In this document: piece after piece, positions 44,441-56,452 of the stretch | How the letters are laid out: each line of letters starts with the position of its first letter | How positions within the stretch are numbered: position 1 is the stretch's first letter | NCBI RefSeq assembly: GCF_027409185.1 | Contig: NC_084462.1 | Location: 185,818,071 to 185,882,070, forward strand | DNA from: Cynocephalus volans | Taxonomy: Eukaryota > Chordata > Mammalia > Dermoptera > Cynocephalidae | Direction of reading: 5' to 3' | Length of the DNA: 64,000 nucleotides | The notes under the pieces: model-generated | What the model saw: only the letters and a program-made list of their open reading frames with translations | Database searches by the model: none | Told to the model about the DNA's origin: nothing | Position numbers and translations under genes: made by a program

Positions 44441-46250
44441 GTGGGAGAGCTCTGTCCTTATAAGCGGTAAGGAACTGAGGTGGGACTTCTGCATTTTTGA
44501 TGGGCCTATATTCTATTATTTTCTGAAAATTACATGACATATAATTATCAGATGTGAAAGAACACTCCATAATGTGGCCCCAGATTTCTTAGCCCAGATC
44601 TACCTTCCTTCTACCTTCTCTTGTGCCTTGTCTTGGGCCCAGCCCAGCTTTTCCCACAAACTCAAGCTCTGGGTCGTGCTTTTACAGTTCTGATCACAGC
44701 ACAAACCCTGCTTCCTTTCCCTGCACCCTCTCCTGTCATGTGCTTCTCATCACACCTGAGAGCTTGTTACATTGTTACATGGTTGCTGTTCCATGTGTTC
44801 CAGGCCTGCCTTGTGCTCTGTCCACCATGTGATACAAGACACAGCACATGGGAACCCACAGGGACTCTGCGAACTACAGCATCCTGTACATGACTGAGGA
44901 AACTGATTCTCACTGTTTGGAAAAGATAAATGGACTCTTTTAAATGCGCCTTAACAAGGTAAATCCTGTGCTTCTAATGTGTCCGAATTTTCAACAGAAA
45001 TTCAGTTCTCACCCTTATTATTTTAAACATTGATGTAATTCTTTCATTTAGTCCTACAATCACATCAGATATCCCCGCTTGTGAAAATATCAATCACAAT
45101 GGTCAACATGCAAGCAGTAATAATATCCCTAATATGAAAGTTTAAAAACACACTTCCCTTTGATGTCGCTGCATTGGGGCCCATGACAGCCACTCCATGA
45201 CTGTGGTCACTGCCCTCTGAGATGCCGCCCACCACAGAGAAAGAGGCCAGGGGCTGTGCTGGATGCTGTGCTGTGTCTACTCCTGTGAGCCCCCTCTCAG
45301 TCCCAAGAGCAGGTCCATGTCATGGAGGGACAGCCCTTGAAGGCTCGTGAATGGATTATAAGTCAGGAGCTGCTGATGGACAATTCGGGGCTGATTCTTC
45401 AGTTCTTGTTAACTCATGAATTTTGCTGAGATTTTACCAAAATGGTAAAAGACCTGAAAAAAGACAAAGGAAAACAAACACACTGAAATGACAAAGCAAG
45501 TATCAGACCCAGGATATGATGTGACATAGGTTTTGGAATTATCACAGAGGAGATTTAAAATAACTAGGTGTATGTGCAACTCTGTTTCGGTTTGTTTCTA
45601 AACCTTCAGCCGACTCTGCAGAGTCCCCGCTGCCCATGTCTATTAGCCCAGGATAATTTATCAGGACGTTCTGCCTAGTGTAGCAAACACTCCAGCATCT
45701 CAGTGCAATAAAGTTTCAAGAACAAATACCTACTGTTTGCTCATTTCTACTCTAATGTGTCCAGGAGGGAAGTTGCGGTGAGAAGAGGTGTCTGATTCAT
45801 AACGTCACTCAGGAACCCAGACTCCCACTGGTTTGAGACCCAGAACCTACAGCTTGTGGACTGATGCTTAATAGAAGACAGAAGGTGAGGGAATGATGAA
45901 TTTCAGGTGGACTATTTTTTAACTGTTGTAAATACACTTACCAGGAGCTCTTCTCTGTTAACACATTGTAAGTGCACAATGCGGTATTGTTAACTGTGTG
46001 TGCAGTGCTATAGAGCAGATCCCTAGAACTTGTTCATCCTGTGTAAATGAAGCTTTGTATCTGTTATACTTTAATATAATTATCCAGGCTGTGACTATGT
46101 ATCTGTGTACCTTTCCTTTGGCTTAATTAATCATATGGTCCTGACTTACATCAAAAGATCAAAAACGTATGTTGTCTGTCATCTCTGCATACAAGAGGAA
46201 AACAGGTGTTTGGGGGAACTGGAGGGTAACACACTAACCATGTGTCACTT
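44441..46250. other. IGHV4-B 5' flank, no gene seen
   Basis: Parallel to 6011-7300. No exon or mobile element recognised. Confidence 0.55.
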
Positions 46251-46253
46251 GAG

Positions 46254-46273
46254 TCTCTCTCTCTCTCCTGCCC

Positions 46274-46325
<52 letters not shown>
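46254..46325 (+). repeat. (CT)n(CA)n microsatellite
   Basis: CT repeats followed by about 22 CA units, orthologous in position to 7312-7436. Confidence 0.95.
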
Positions 46326-46327
<2 letters not shown>

Positions 46328-47214
46328 CAGTGGTGTTTTTGGAAAATCTAACTTGAGCGATGCCTCTGATTGATGCTGAGCAATTCCTCGTAACATACAC
46401 AAATGTGAAATGTGAAACTTCACAGCCCTGTTCTGAAATATGTCACCGTGTAGAGGAAGACTCTCCCAAGGTATAGATTCAGCAGGACAGCCCTGTGTGT
46501 TGTGGACAGTGAATCGTCACTGTTCCTTGTATCATAATGATCCTGCTAGTCTCATATACATGTTGCATATTAACTTGCATTAGGAGTGTTTGTGTTTTGT
46601 GGATGGATCTATTTTTTAATTATTTTAAGAAAAAATAATATTCAAATTCATTAAGCAGGACTCTCACACCAATGAAAGGATAAAATATATTCAAAAAATG
46701 TCTTATATAGAATGTCAGAAAAGGGAGAAAAAATACTAGCAGAGAGAATTTTATTATGCTTTAAACGACACAATATTAAACACAATGACTATACAAATAA
46801 TAACCATAATGAGCAGTATTGATATGTTTAATGAATCAGTACGCAAATGTAAACAACCGCAAAAAAATAAATTACTAAACAGCAATGGCATTGGAGACCA
46901 ACAGAGAGGTGACTTGAGGTTTTATCTCATGGATTTAGGAATTATAGGGATCAAAATTCTGAGCGTCACTAAACTTGGATAGGACACAGATTTGTACGTT
47001 ATTCTCTTCTGAAACACAAATAAACAAGAAAGAGAGAGAGAGAGAGACAAGGAGAGGGAAAGAGAAAACTATCACAGTGAAAAAAGGTAAAATGTTCAAG
47101 AATCAGACCTACAAGGCAAGGAAGAAAGGGGGTCATGGATTGAGAATAACCTTAGAGATCAGAAAGCAACACACCCCATCACGTCAAAATGTGCACGTAA
47201 CTGTGTTAAATTTC

Positions 47215-47625
47215 TCTGCCATGAAAAGGTATGACGTTCCATCATTCACAACAACATGGATGACCTTGGAGAAAATAATGTTGAATGAAATAAGCCAAGC
47301 AAAAGGGAAAAAATGCCGCATGTTCTCCATCATAAGTGAGAGGTAAGAGAGAACGAAGGAAGGAAAGAAAAGCCACAGGGGTGCATTGGTCTTGCAGAGG
47401 GACAGAGCAGACCTGGGGTTGTGTAATGGGGTGGAGACAAGACAGAGGGGGAAGGACATAAGGGATTAATTGTGTGGGGGACATGAGGAATAATCACAAT
47501 TTGTAGTAATAGGCATGCTAATAGTACTGATCTGGCCACCACATTTTGGGCACAAGTGCCGACGGTAAGCTTTGTACCCTGTGAATATTCATAACCAATA
47601 AAATATAATAGAAAATAAAAATTAT
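47215..47625 (+). mobile_element. LINE-1 3' end private to copy B
   Basis: ORF2 C-terminus and 3' UTR ending in ACCAATAAAATATAATAG. Copy A lacks it at the equivalent site (about 8285). It therefore postdates the A/B duplication or was removed from A. Confidence 0.8.
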
Positions 47626-48644
47626 TGAATAAAAGAAGTAAAAGGCAAAATGAGAGCTTTTATTGCAAAAAGTGCATGCTTGCGGCAATATCTGCAGTGC
47701 AAGTTTGTATGTATTTTAAGGTAAGATGTTTGGGAATGCATGACCTGAAATCAGCAATGAAAATATTGTCAGAGAAAAGCTGACATAAAAACACGGATGT
47801 TATGACGAGGCTTTATTGAAGTTCAATTATGTCTGAAGATAATGCCCTAAACTGCATGGCTGTGGTTCTTGGTAACAAATCAATCACCACGTTACACTTT
47901 TTCAGGGTCTTCCCATCAGACTTTCTAACATGGGATAATTCAATTCAATTTCAAATGTAACAGGGTCATGAGGAAACTAGTAAAAGGTTAAAAATACTCA
48001 GCAACACTTTTAATTTCCTCTTTAATTACAAAAGTGAGATTGACACTGGTTGATTTTTTATTTGTATGTTATGTTGTCAGCCCTTGGAAGTTCACATTCC
48101 ACTTGCCTGGTAAATTTAGAGCATGACTGTGTTTAAAGGAAAGGCACAAATGATTGTTTAAAAATGTTTCCGCTAATACTGACCCTCAATTGAAAGGATA
48201 AATGTACCCTGCTGTCCTGTGTCCCGGTTCATAAGTAGAAAACTCAGCTCATTTGCTTATGTAATTTGTTAATTTTTCCCTAAAAGTGTTTTCAGTGCAA
48301 AGTTCCTATCTCCATCGTGCTTCAGGTCTGTTCCCAAATTTTCAGGCTCAGAGATATTTGTATGTGTCCTCTGACCACTGAGGACACCAAGGATGATGGT
48401 TTTGACCAGAATACTCAGCCCAGTCCCTCTCTGTTGTCTGATTCCTGCCACCCATGGGACTGTCCACCTCAGTGCTCTGCAGCTTCTGAGGCCATCTGGA
48501 CGTCATCTGACACCAGGTGTGTGTGTTGTGAGAGGTGTCCTGGGGTCAGCAGATGCTCTGTCCTTACAGAAAAAGTGTTCTCAAGAAAGCTGCTTGATGG
48601 CTACAGACAATTTTAAGTAAATATTAGATAAATGTTTCTTTTAA

Positions 48645-48905
48645 TCACAGATAAGTGAGAACATGTGGTATTTCTCTTTCTGTGCCTGACTCATTTCATG
48701 AAGCTAAAAATAAATAAATAAATACACAATTAATCTGTGGGGAGGAGAAGACACAACAATTACAATTCCTTGTGAAGTTGTTACAACAAGTGAACAGATA
48801 TGAGGTTGTTGGGAGGGGGTGAGGCAGGGGGAAGGGAGGTTTTGGTAATATGCCATAATAATCAACTACATTGCATATTGATAAAATAAAACAAAATTCA
48901 AAAAA
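48645..48905 (+). mobile_element. LINE-1 3' end private to copy B, with target-site duplication
   Basis: Short 5'-truncated L1 (ATAAGTGAGAACATGTGG... to an A-rich tail). It is flanked by AATGTTTCTTTTAATCA (about 48631) and AATGTTTCTATGAATCA (about 48906). Copy A has a single uninterrupted version of that target at about 8928-8945, i.e. the empty site. Confidence 0.85.
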
Positions 48906-48909
48906 ATGT

Positions 48910-50450
48910 TTCTATGAATCAGCTCTACTTGATATAGACAAATTGGTTACTATGTTAAATCAGCACTGGTGGTGAATCTTTTCAAAGAGAGCTAATATTG
49001 CTTTGGTCATACGTAACTAGTCAACAAGATAATCCTGGGAATTTCTGAAGGTGGAACATGGCCATGAGACAAATCTCAAGGGCTCTGGACATCTGCAGGG
49101 GGATTTTCTTCAACTTCCTTCCATTCTTCAGAGGATTCAGACGTGTTTTATTTACCACCTGCCTCTTTTCTCTATGTCTTGATATAATCCATTGGCAAAA
49201 CGTTACAGCTGTTTCAGTTGATAAAAAGCTGCTTTATTTTGTGTTTCCAACCTGTGATATGAAAAAAATTACATAAAGTGAGCTTGTCAAAATTCTAAAC
49301 ACAAGAGCACACACATATGAAACTCAGTCATGACTAGGAATTTTTTATTGAGGATGTACGTAATTACACATAAATTACATAAATATATTCAAGGTGAACC
49401 ATGGCATGAGTCTCTAGTGATTATATAAGACAAAAAATGGGCAGCCTCATTGGTGCCTTTTTATTGTTCCCATTAGGGACTTCTGTCCCTGTGGACACAT
49501 GACACAGTTCTACTCATGGACGCAGGAGAGATGGTCTGCTGGGGCTTTCCTGATTCTCCAGAAGGGCATTTCAGAAGAATGACCCCCTTTCTTGTATAAA
49601 ACAAGATATCACCATATCTGTGTGTGACTGGAAAGTCATTCATGTCCACACTTGATAAGAGCGAACTGTGTCATGAAGCGAAATTGTGAAGCTTATTAGT
49701 GTCTAACATTGAGAAAACTAATTAACTGGATACATGAACTGTTGAAATACCTAAGTCTGGATCCATTCTCATATGTTCTTCTTGTTTCACTACCTTGTGA
49801 TTTGTGTCATTGTTTAGTCAGTTCCAGTCACCTCTGTTTACTTTCTGCTGAAACAGAGCACATAATCATCTAGAGATGTTAAGATTAAAAGGAAAATGAA
49901 TAACTGACTTGAAAAATAACCTGAGTTCGAGGTGAGGTACAAATTACTTTGTTGTTAGTAATACAGGTAGAAGTTGTGAATAAATGCTTTGTGCTCAAAA
50001 TAGTTTTATCATATTTATGGCAATTCTGCACATTTCTTAGATTTATTAGAGACTCACATTGAGAACCTTGAAATAATTTTTTTGGGTTTATTAATTATGC
50101 CATTATAACACAACTGGTTATTTTATTAAGCAGGAATTGCTATTCCAATGTTATCTTTACATTAGACTAAGATCCTCTGCCTTATGTAAAATAACTCCAG
50201 ATGAGAGAAATTATTTCACTTATTACAGCTCATAAATTAGCCAAAACAGGAATAAGCACACGTGATTTTGGAGAAGTGCACGTCTGTGAACTCTTTGCAA
50301 ACAAAGGGGATTCTCACATCATCCGGTAAAAATCATTAAAATAGACAAGCTCAGGAACTTTCAGAGCCGCTCCTATATCCCTATTACTTGGCTGTCTGGA
50401 TGCTCTCAGGACACACACACAACTCTGTTCACCTCAGTAGAACTCAGCTC
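48910..50450. other. Copy B intergenic stretch, no gene seen
   Basis: Aligns with A 8945-9325 and 10020-11165. No gene. Confidence 0.55.
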
Positions 50451-50467
50451 ATTTGCATATTCATGAG
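50451..50467 (-). promoter_or_regulatory. Orphan IGHV1-type promoter (copy B)
   Basis: Minus strand CTCATGA, two bases, ATGCAAAT: the heptamer-plus-octamer of clan I (IGHV1-type) V promoters, both perfect. Downstream on the minus strand (50450 to about 49900) I find no leader ATG exon or V exon. Confidence 0.7.
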
Positions 50468-51075
50468 GTGGAGTATTTTATAGTTCAATAACTAGCTCGG
50501 CCTCAGAGGAGGAGACCGATGGCACATGGGCCACGCCACAGTGAGAGGCTGCGGGTCCAGGTCCTAATCCACCTTGAGGACATGCATCTCCGGCCTCACC
50601 CCTGAGCTCAGAGCAGGCAGAGCTCCCCTCTCTGAGGAACAAGACCCCCCAGGACACTCTTCTCACTGTGAACCCACATCTGAGTATTATGGAGACCACC
50701 TCGATCATTTATGAGCCTGTCAGTGTCGCTATTGCTGAGCTGTTGCACTGACCCCATGCTGGCCTCACCAGGCACCAGAGCAGCCTCTGTAACTCAGAGA
50801 GAGTGACCATGAGTATCCAGCAGGACTCATGGGTGGCTGTGAGATCTATTGGGCACTTCTGAGTTTGTTTCCCTGCACCTGTCTGGGTGACCTATGATCC
50901 CAGGCTGTTCAGTAGAAAGACCCCTGATTCTCAGAATAACCATGGACTGTGTGATCCAGGGCTGGGTCCCTGATTATATTGACAAGAAGTTGAATGGGGC
51001 ACTTCATAAACAAATATTTTCCAAAATATTGCTTGAAAATTCTGTTTTGAATTAATCTGAATCTCATCCCCAACT

Positions 51076-52101
51076 CCTCATAATAAAATGTACACGGTAT
51101 TTACATAGTTACCATTCATGCACATTGTTCCTCATAATAAAATGTACACGGTATTTACATAGTTACCATTCATGCACATTGTTCCTCATAATAAAATGTA
51201 CACGGTATTTACATAGTTACCATTCATGCACATTGTTCCTCATAATAAAATGTACACGGTATTTACATAGTTACCATTCATGCACATTGTTCCTCATAAT
51301 AAAATGTACACGGTATTTACATAGTTACCATTCATGCACATTGTTCCTCATAATAAAATGTACACGGTATTTACATAGTTACCATTCATGCACATTGTTC
51401 CTCATAATAAAATGTACACGGTATTTACATAGTTACCATTCATGCACATTGTTCCTCATAATAAAATGTACAAGGTATTTACATAGTTACCATTCATGCA
51501 CATTGGTCCTCATAATAAAATGTACACGGTATTTACATAGTTACCATTCATGCACATTGGTCCTCATAATAAAATGTACACGGTATTTACATAGTTACCA
51601 TTCATGCACATTGTTCCTCATAATAAAATGTACACGGTATTTACATAGTTACCATTCATGCACATTGTTCCTCATAATAAAATGTACAAAGTATTTACAT
51701 AGTTACCATTCATGCACATTGTTCCTCATAATAAAATGTACACGGTATTTACATAGTTACCATTCATGCACATTGGTCCTCATAATAAAATGTACACGGT
51801 ATTTACATAGTTACCATTCATGCACATTGGTCCTCATAATAAAATGTACACGGTATTTACATAGTTACCATTCATGCACATTGGTCCTCATAATAAAATG
51901 TACACGGTATTTACATAGTTACCATTCATGCACATTGTTCCTCATAATAAAATGTACACGGTATTTACATAGTTACCATTCATGCACATTGGTCCTCATA
52001 ATAAAATGTACACGGTATTTACATAGTTACCATTCATGCACATTGTTCCTCATAATAAAATGTACACGGTATTTACATAGTTACCATTCATGCACATTGG
52101 T
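51076..52101. repeat. 54-bp minisatellite, 19 units
   Basis: Nineteen tandem 54-bp units (CCTCATAATAAAATGTACAC...CATGCACATTG) plus a partial. Units are nearly identical; the commonest variant is GTT/GGT at the unit end, and two units vary at the TACACGG position (TACAAGG near 51470, TACAAAG near 51686). Because 54 is divisible by 3, a 333-codon frame runs through it (51125-52126) with an 18-residue period; I do not regard this as a gene. Copy A has one diverged unit at about 11805-11858. Confidence 0.97.
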
Positions 52102-52479
52102 CCTCATATCACTAATCTATTTATGATCAACTCAGGTTCATTCATCTGCCACCATCTCTGAATCACCACTTTCCTGTCAAACACCCAGGCCAGGTAGCAT
52201 CACTAGACCTGAAATCTGAATGCCCTGTTACTGCGATCAGTGTGTAACCCAAAATTCTGCACCATTGGAATTAATGAAGGCACCCCTGTACTCCAGAATT
52301 TTACTAGTGAGATACCCACAAAAACTACAAATTCCTTCTAAATATTGCTCTCCTTGCATTATCGTTTCAGCTGAATGCTCCCGGTAAAATAAAATATTAT
52401 AGGAACATCTGCCCTGCTTTAAATATTTGCATTTATGTCAGTATTTTTGAAAGATGAAGTTCCAGGCCTTGACAGGAAG

Positions 52480-52830
52480 CCTCTCCCCAGCCACCTCTGC
52501 ACCTGCTGGAGCCTGTGCTGGGCATGTCCTGAGCACCCCCTGCAGCCGAGTGCTGGCCCTGCAGGGGAGGCTCCTGCCTGGGCTCAGGGTGTGTTATCCT
52601 CGCAGCATCTCTACTCCAGCATTAAGGGTCTGTGCCACAGCTTCAGAGTATTCTTTCAGGAACACCATATGCTTTTGTCAGCATTTCTTAAGATAGTGAA
52701 TTAGTCTCACTAAACCCAAATGCTCTGTAGAGAAAAAACAAGTGAATGTTTTATAACACTACCTGGGAGCCTGTTTCCTGGAGCTGGCAGATGCAGTGAC
52801 ATAGCTGACACTCATGGTGAATCCAGAAAT
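52480..52830 (-). pseudogene. IGHV clan III pseudogene relic (copy B)
   Basis: Paralogue of 12240-12620: FR3/RSS-side remnant (about 52590-52660), FR2-side remnant (about 52765-52830), and typical V 3' flank. All frames are broken. Confidence 0.65.
52532..52545 (-). promoter_or_regulatory. CTCF-like motif beside clan III relic (copy B)
   Basis: Minus strand CTGCAGGGGGTGCT, one change from the copy A motif, still close to the CTCF core. Confidence 0.42.
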
Positions 52831-52965
52831 TCTTGGGGGTGTGGGAGAGTCTCTTATCTCCTCCAGAATTATCTTGCAGAAGGTCATAGCAGTGAACACC
52901 TGAGTCTAAAGAATTATGGGGCTCAGAGCCCACTCCACAGCTAATAATGCAAGTAAATGCACACA

Positions 52966-52967
<2 letters not shown>

Positions 52968-53008
<41 letters not shown>
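52968..53008 (+). repeat. (CA)n microsatellite
   Basis: About 20 uninterrupted CA units. Confidence 0.95.
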
Positions 53009-53010
<2 letters not shown>

Positions 53011-53299
53011 GCTAGTGTTAATGGTAATGAGCAGGAAATATGTACTTCTTGTCTGTATTTTACATGTAGGTAGTGCCGCTACACTGACCCTGGGCCTAGG
53101 ATTGTGACTCGCTTTGTCAAACAGAAGAAAAGTAAACACAATGCCAGTGTAGACTTGGGAAGTGCACACATTGTGGGATTTCCTGCTCTCCCATCACACA
53201 GGAACTCTTTAGATGCCTGTGAGATGGGGTCAGGGTCTCCCTGAGGAGGGCCAGACATACAAAGCCATGCCCAGTCAGTGCAACCACACTGAGCACCGT

Positions 53300-54710
53300 G
53301 ACATGATCAAGTGGGATTCTTCCAAAGGATGCAAGGTTGGTTCAATATACTCAATTAATAAACATGATTCATTACTTCAAAAATTTAAAAAATATCAAGA
53401 ACAAGAATCATGGTCATCTCAAGGGACATAGAATAAGCATTTGATAAAATACGCAATCCCTTCATGATAAAGACTCTTCACAAATTAGGTATAACAGGAA
53501 AAAATAAAAATAAATAAAAACTAGTAAAAGCCAAACATGACAAACCTACCAAAAACATCATCCCGAATAGAGAAAAAACAAAAGTTTTTGTTTGTTTGTT
53601 TGTTTGTTTTTCTTTAAGAGCAGGGAGAAGACAAGGATGGCCACTGTCACCTCTCCTATATAACATGGTATTGGAAGAGCTGGCCAGAGCATTCAGAGAG
53701 GACTAAGAAGTAAAGGGAAACCCAATTGGCCAAAACAAAGTCGAATTGTTTCCTTTTGCAGATGACATGATCTTATATAAAGAAAAACCTAAAGAATCTA
53801 GTAAAGAACTCTTAGAAGTGACAAGCAAATTCCATAAATTAGTCTGAAACACAATCAATATATGTAAAATACAGTAGTGTTTTAATACACCAAGAACAAA
53901 CTATCAGAAAAGAGATTGAAAAAGCAATCCCATTTACAATACTCACCCCAAAATAAAATACCTAGAAATATATTTAACCAAGGAAGCAAAAGATCTCTAC
54001 AACGAGAACTACAAAACAATGCTGAAAGAAATTAAATAGGACACCAAAAGACGGAACGCCATGTCATGTACATGGTTTGGAAGTGTTAATGTGAAAATGT
54101 CCATACCACCCAAAGGTATATACAGTTTCAATGCAATTGCATTCTTCAGAGAAATAGAAAAAACAATCCTCACATTCATATGGAATAACAAAAGACATCA
54201 AATAGAATCAAAAGGAAAAACAAACAAATGGGATTATATCATACTAAAATCTTCTGCATTGCAATGGGAACATTCAACAGAATGAAAAGATGACTTACAG
54301 ATACGGAAAAAATTACAAAATATTCATCCGACAAGGACTAATATCCAGAATATACAAGGAATTCAAACAACTTCACAGTAAAATACATATGTACATATAT
54401 ATGTAAAGTACATATGTGCATACATACTTTAAAAATTGACAAAGGTGCTGAAAATGCATTTGTCAAAAAAGACATACAAATGGCCAACAGTCATGAAAAA
54501 ATGCTCAACATTACTAAGCATCAGGGAAATGCAAATGAAAACCACATTGTGACATCACCTCACTCCAGTTCCACTGGCTAAAATCAAAAAGACACAGAAT
54601 AACAAACGCTGGTGAGGATGCAGACAAATGGGAACACTTCTAGACTTCCCGTGGAACTGTTAGTTAGTTCAGCTGTTATGGAAAACAGAACGGCCATTTC
54701 TCAAACAATG
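53300..54710 (+). mobile_element. LINE-1 ORF2 fragment, sense
   Basis: Recognisable from the RT region (TTTGCAGATGACATGATC at about 53755, encoding FADDM) to the ORF2 C-terminus. Many stops. It begins where the copy A/B alignment ends. Confidence 0.87.
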
Positions 54711-55990
54711 AGAAGTTACAGTGGGGTTGTTTGAGATCCTTACACATTCTGGATATAAATCCCTTGCCAGGTGTATATTTTGTAAGTACTTTCTCCCATT
54801 CTGTAGGTTGTCTTTCTGCTCTGTTGATTGTTTCCATTGCTGAGCAGAAGTATTTTTATTTTCACATAGTCCCATTTGTTTAATTTTCTTTTGTGGCTTC
54901 GTTCTTTTAATGTACTGGATTACATTTATTCATTGCGTGTGTTGAACGATCTTTGCATCCAGCATTAAAGTGAACTTGATCTTGCTGAATAATATTTGCA
55001 ATAAATTTAATCTTTGTAAATATGTTAAGACTATTTTAGTGGCCTAACATATTATCTGTCCTGAATAATTTTTCATGTGGGTTTCAGAAGAATGCGCTCT
55101 GCCCCTGTTGGATGGAATTTCTGTTCACAGTTTTTAGGTCCATTTGGTCTTAGATGTAGTTCAAGTCTGATGTTTCTTTATTGAACTTCTGATTGAATGA
55201 TCTGTTTTTGAAAGTAGGGCATTCCAAACCCACTGTGACGATTGCTGTATATTTCCCTCCAGGTCTATTAATATTTATTACATATTTATGTCTGCATACA
55301 CTCTCTATGTATGTACTTATATACACATACGTATTTGAGTTGTTAAATGTTCTTGATGAATGAACTGCTTTATTATTATGAATAGCTTTTTTAATCTCTA
55401 TTTACAATTTCAGACTTAAACTCTATTTGGTCTTAAATAAGTGTAGCTGCCCCTCCTATCTTTCAGATTCTCCTTCCTTACATCTCCTTTATTCCTTTCA
55501 CTGTGAACATTTTGCGTGCTATTCTGCTAATCTATGTCTTTGACTGAAGCGTTAAATCCATTTACATTCAATGTATATATTGATAGGTGAGGACTTACTA
55601 TAGCCTTTTTCATTTATTTATTTTTCGGATTTCTCTGATGATCCTGTAATTCTGTCTTTCTCTCCTGCGGTCTTCCTTTCTGACTTGATGAGATGCAGCA
55701 TCAGTATGCTTTGATTCCTTTCTGCTTCACGTTCGTGTGTCCCTATAGCTTCTTGCTTAGTGGTTAGCACGAGGTTCATACACAACATGCAGTAGTTATC
55801 AAAGTTCCTTTGGTTGCAATAACAACTTACTTTTCATTGAGAAGAACTCAGCAATTAACTCCCCTCAGACACATTTTATGTTTTTGATGTCCCAATAGAT
55901 ATTTTACCTCGTGCATTCCTTAGCACATTATATCTCCATAAAATACAGTTTTTTTTTTCAGAATGTGTGCTCTTTTGCACGATGGAAAAG
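54711..55990 (-). mobile_element. LINE-1 fragment, antisense
   Basis: Antisense L1 text (for example TTGATAGGTGAGGACTTACTATAG at about 55580 and TATGCTTTGATTCCTTTCTGC at about 55708). It faces the sense fragment tail to tail. Confidence 0.8.
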
Positions 55991-56392
55991 TTGAGAAATC
56001 TTAAGTTGAATCATCATAAGTCAGAGACTGTGCATCTTTCCACATGCTGCTAGACTGCACATTTTCTGTGAGAAATATACAGAAAAATTACTATTTATTT
56101 AAATCTAATTTAAATTCACATTGCATTAGCATCTCTGAAATAAGAAGTTCACACTTGCCACTGTACTTTTTCATTGTTATATATGACATTGTTAAAATTT
56201 TAAATGTGTTAGTTAATTTAGTTAACATTCTATCAGACATTCAAGGTCACCGATGCCCTTATCATGAAACTAACATGCAGGTAAGAGCCACCGTGCACTG
56301 AAGAAGAATTTAAAAGGGCTGTTTTTTTGTGTTGAATTTTATGAATTTTTCATATATCTTGTGTACTAAGAGTTATAGCCTTGTGCGTGTGC

Positions 56393-56452
<60 letters not shown>

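Larger units (their letters stand above)
42970..53300. repeat. Segmental duplication copy B (IGHV4-B unit)
   Basis: Same order of landmarks as copy A. The copy-to-copy spacing is about 38.4 kb from A to B and about 19.8 kb from B to C. B carries private L1 insertions and the minisatellite. Confidence 0.85.

Noticed and set aside
51076-52101. CRISPR-like array (regular repeats)
   Set aside because: Units are contiguous with no unique spacers, and the context is mammalian; it is a minisatellite.
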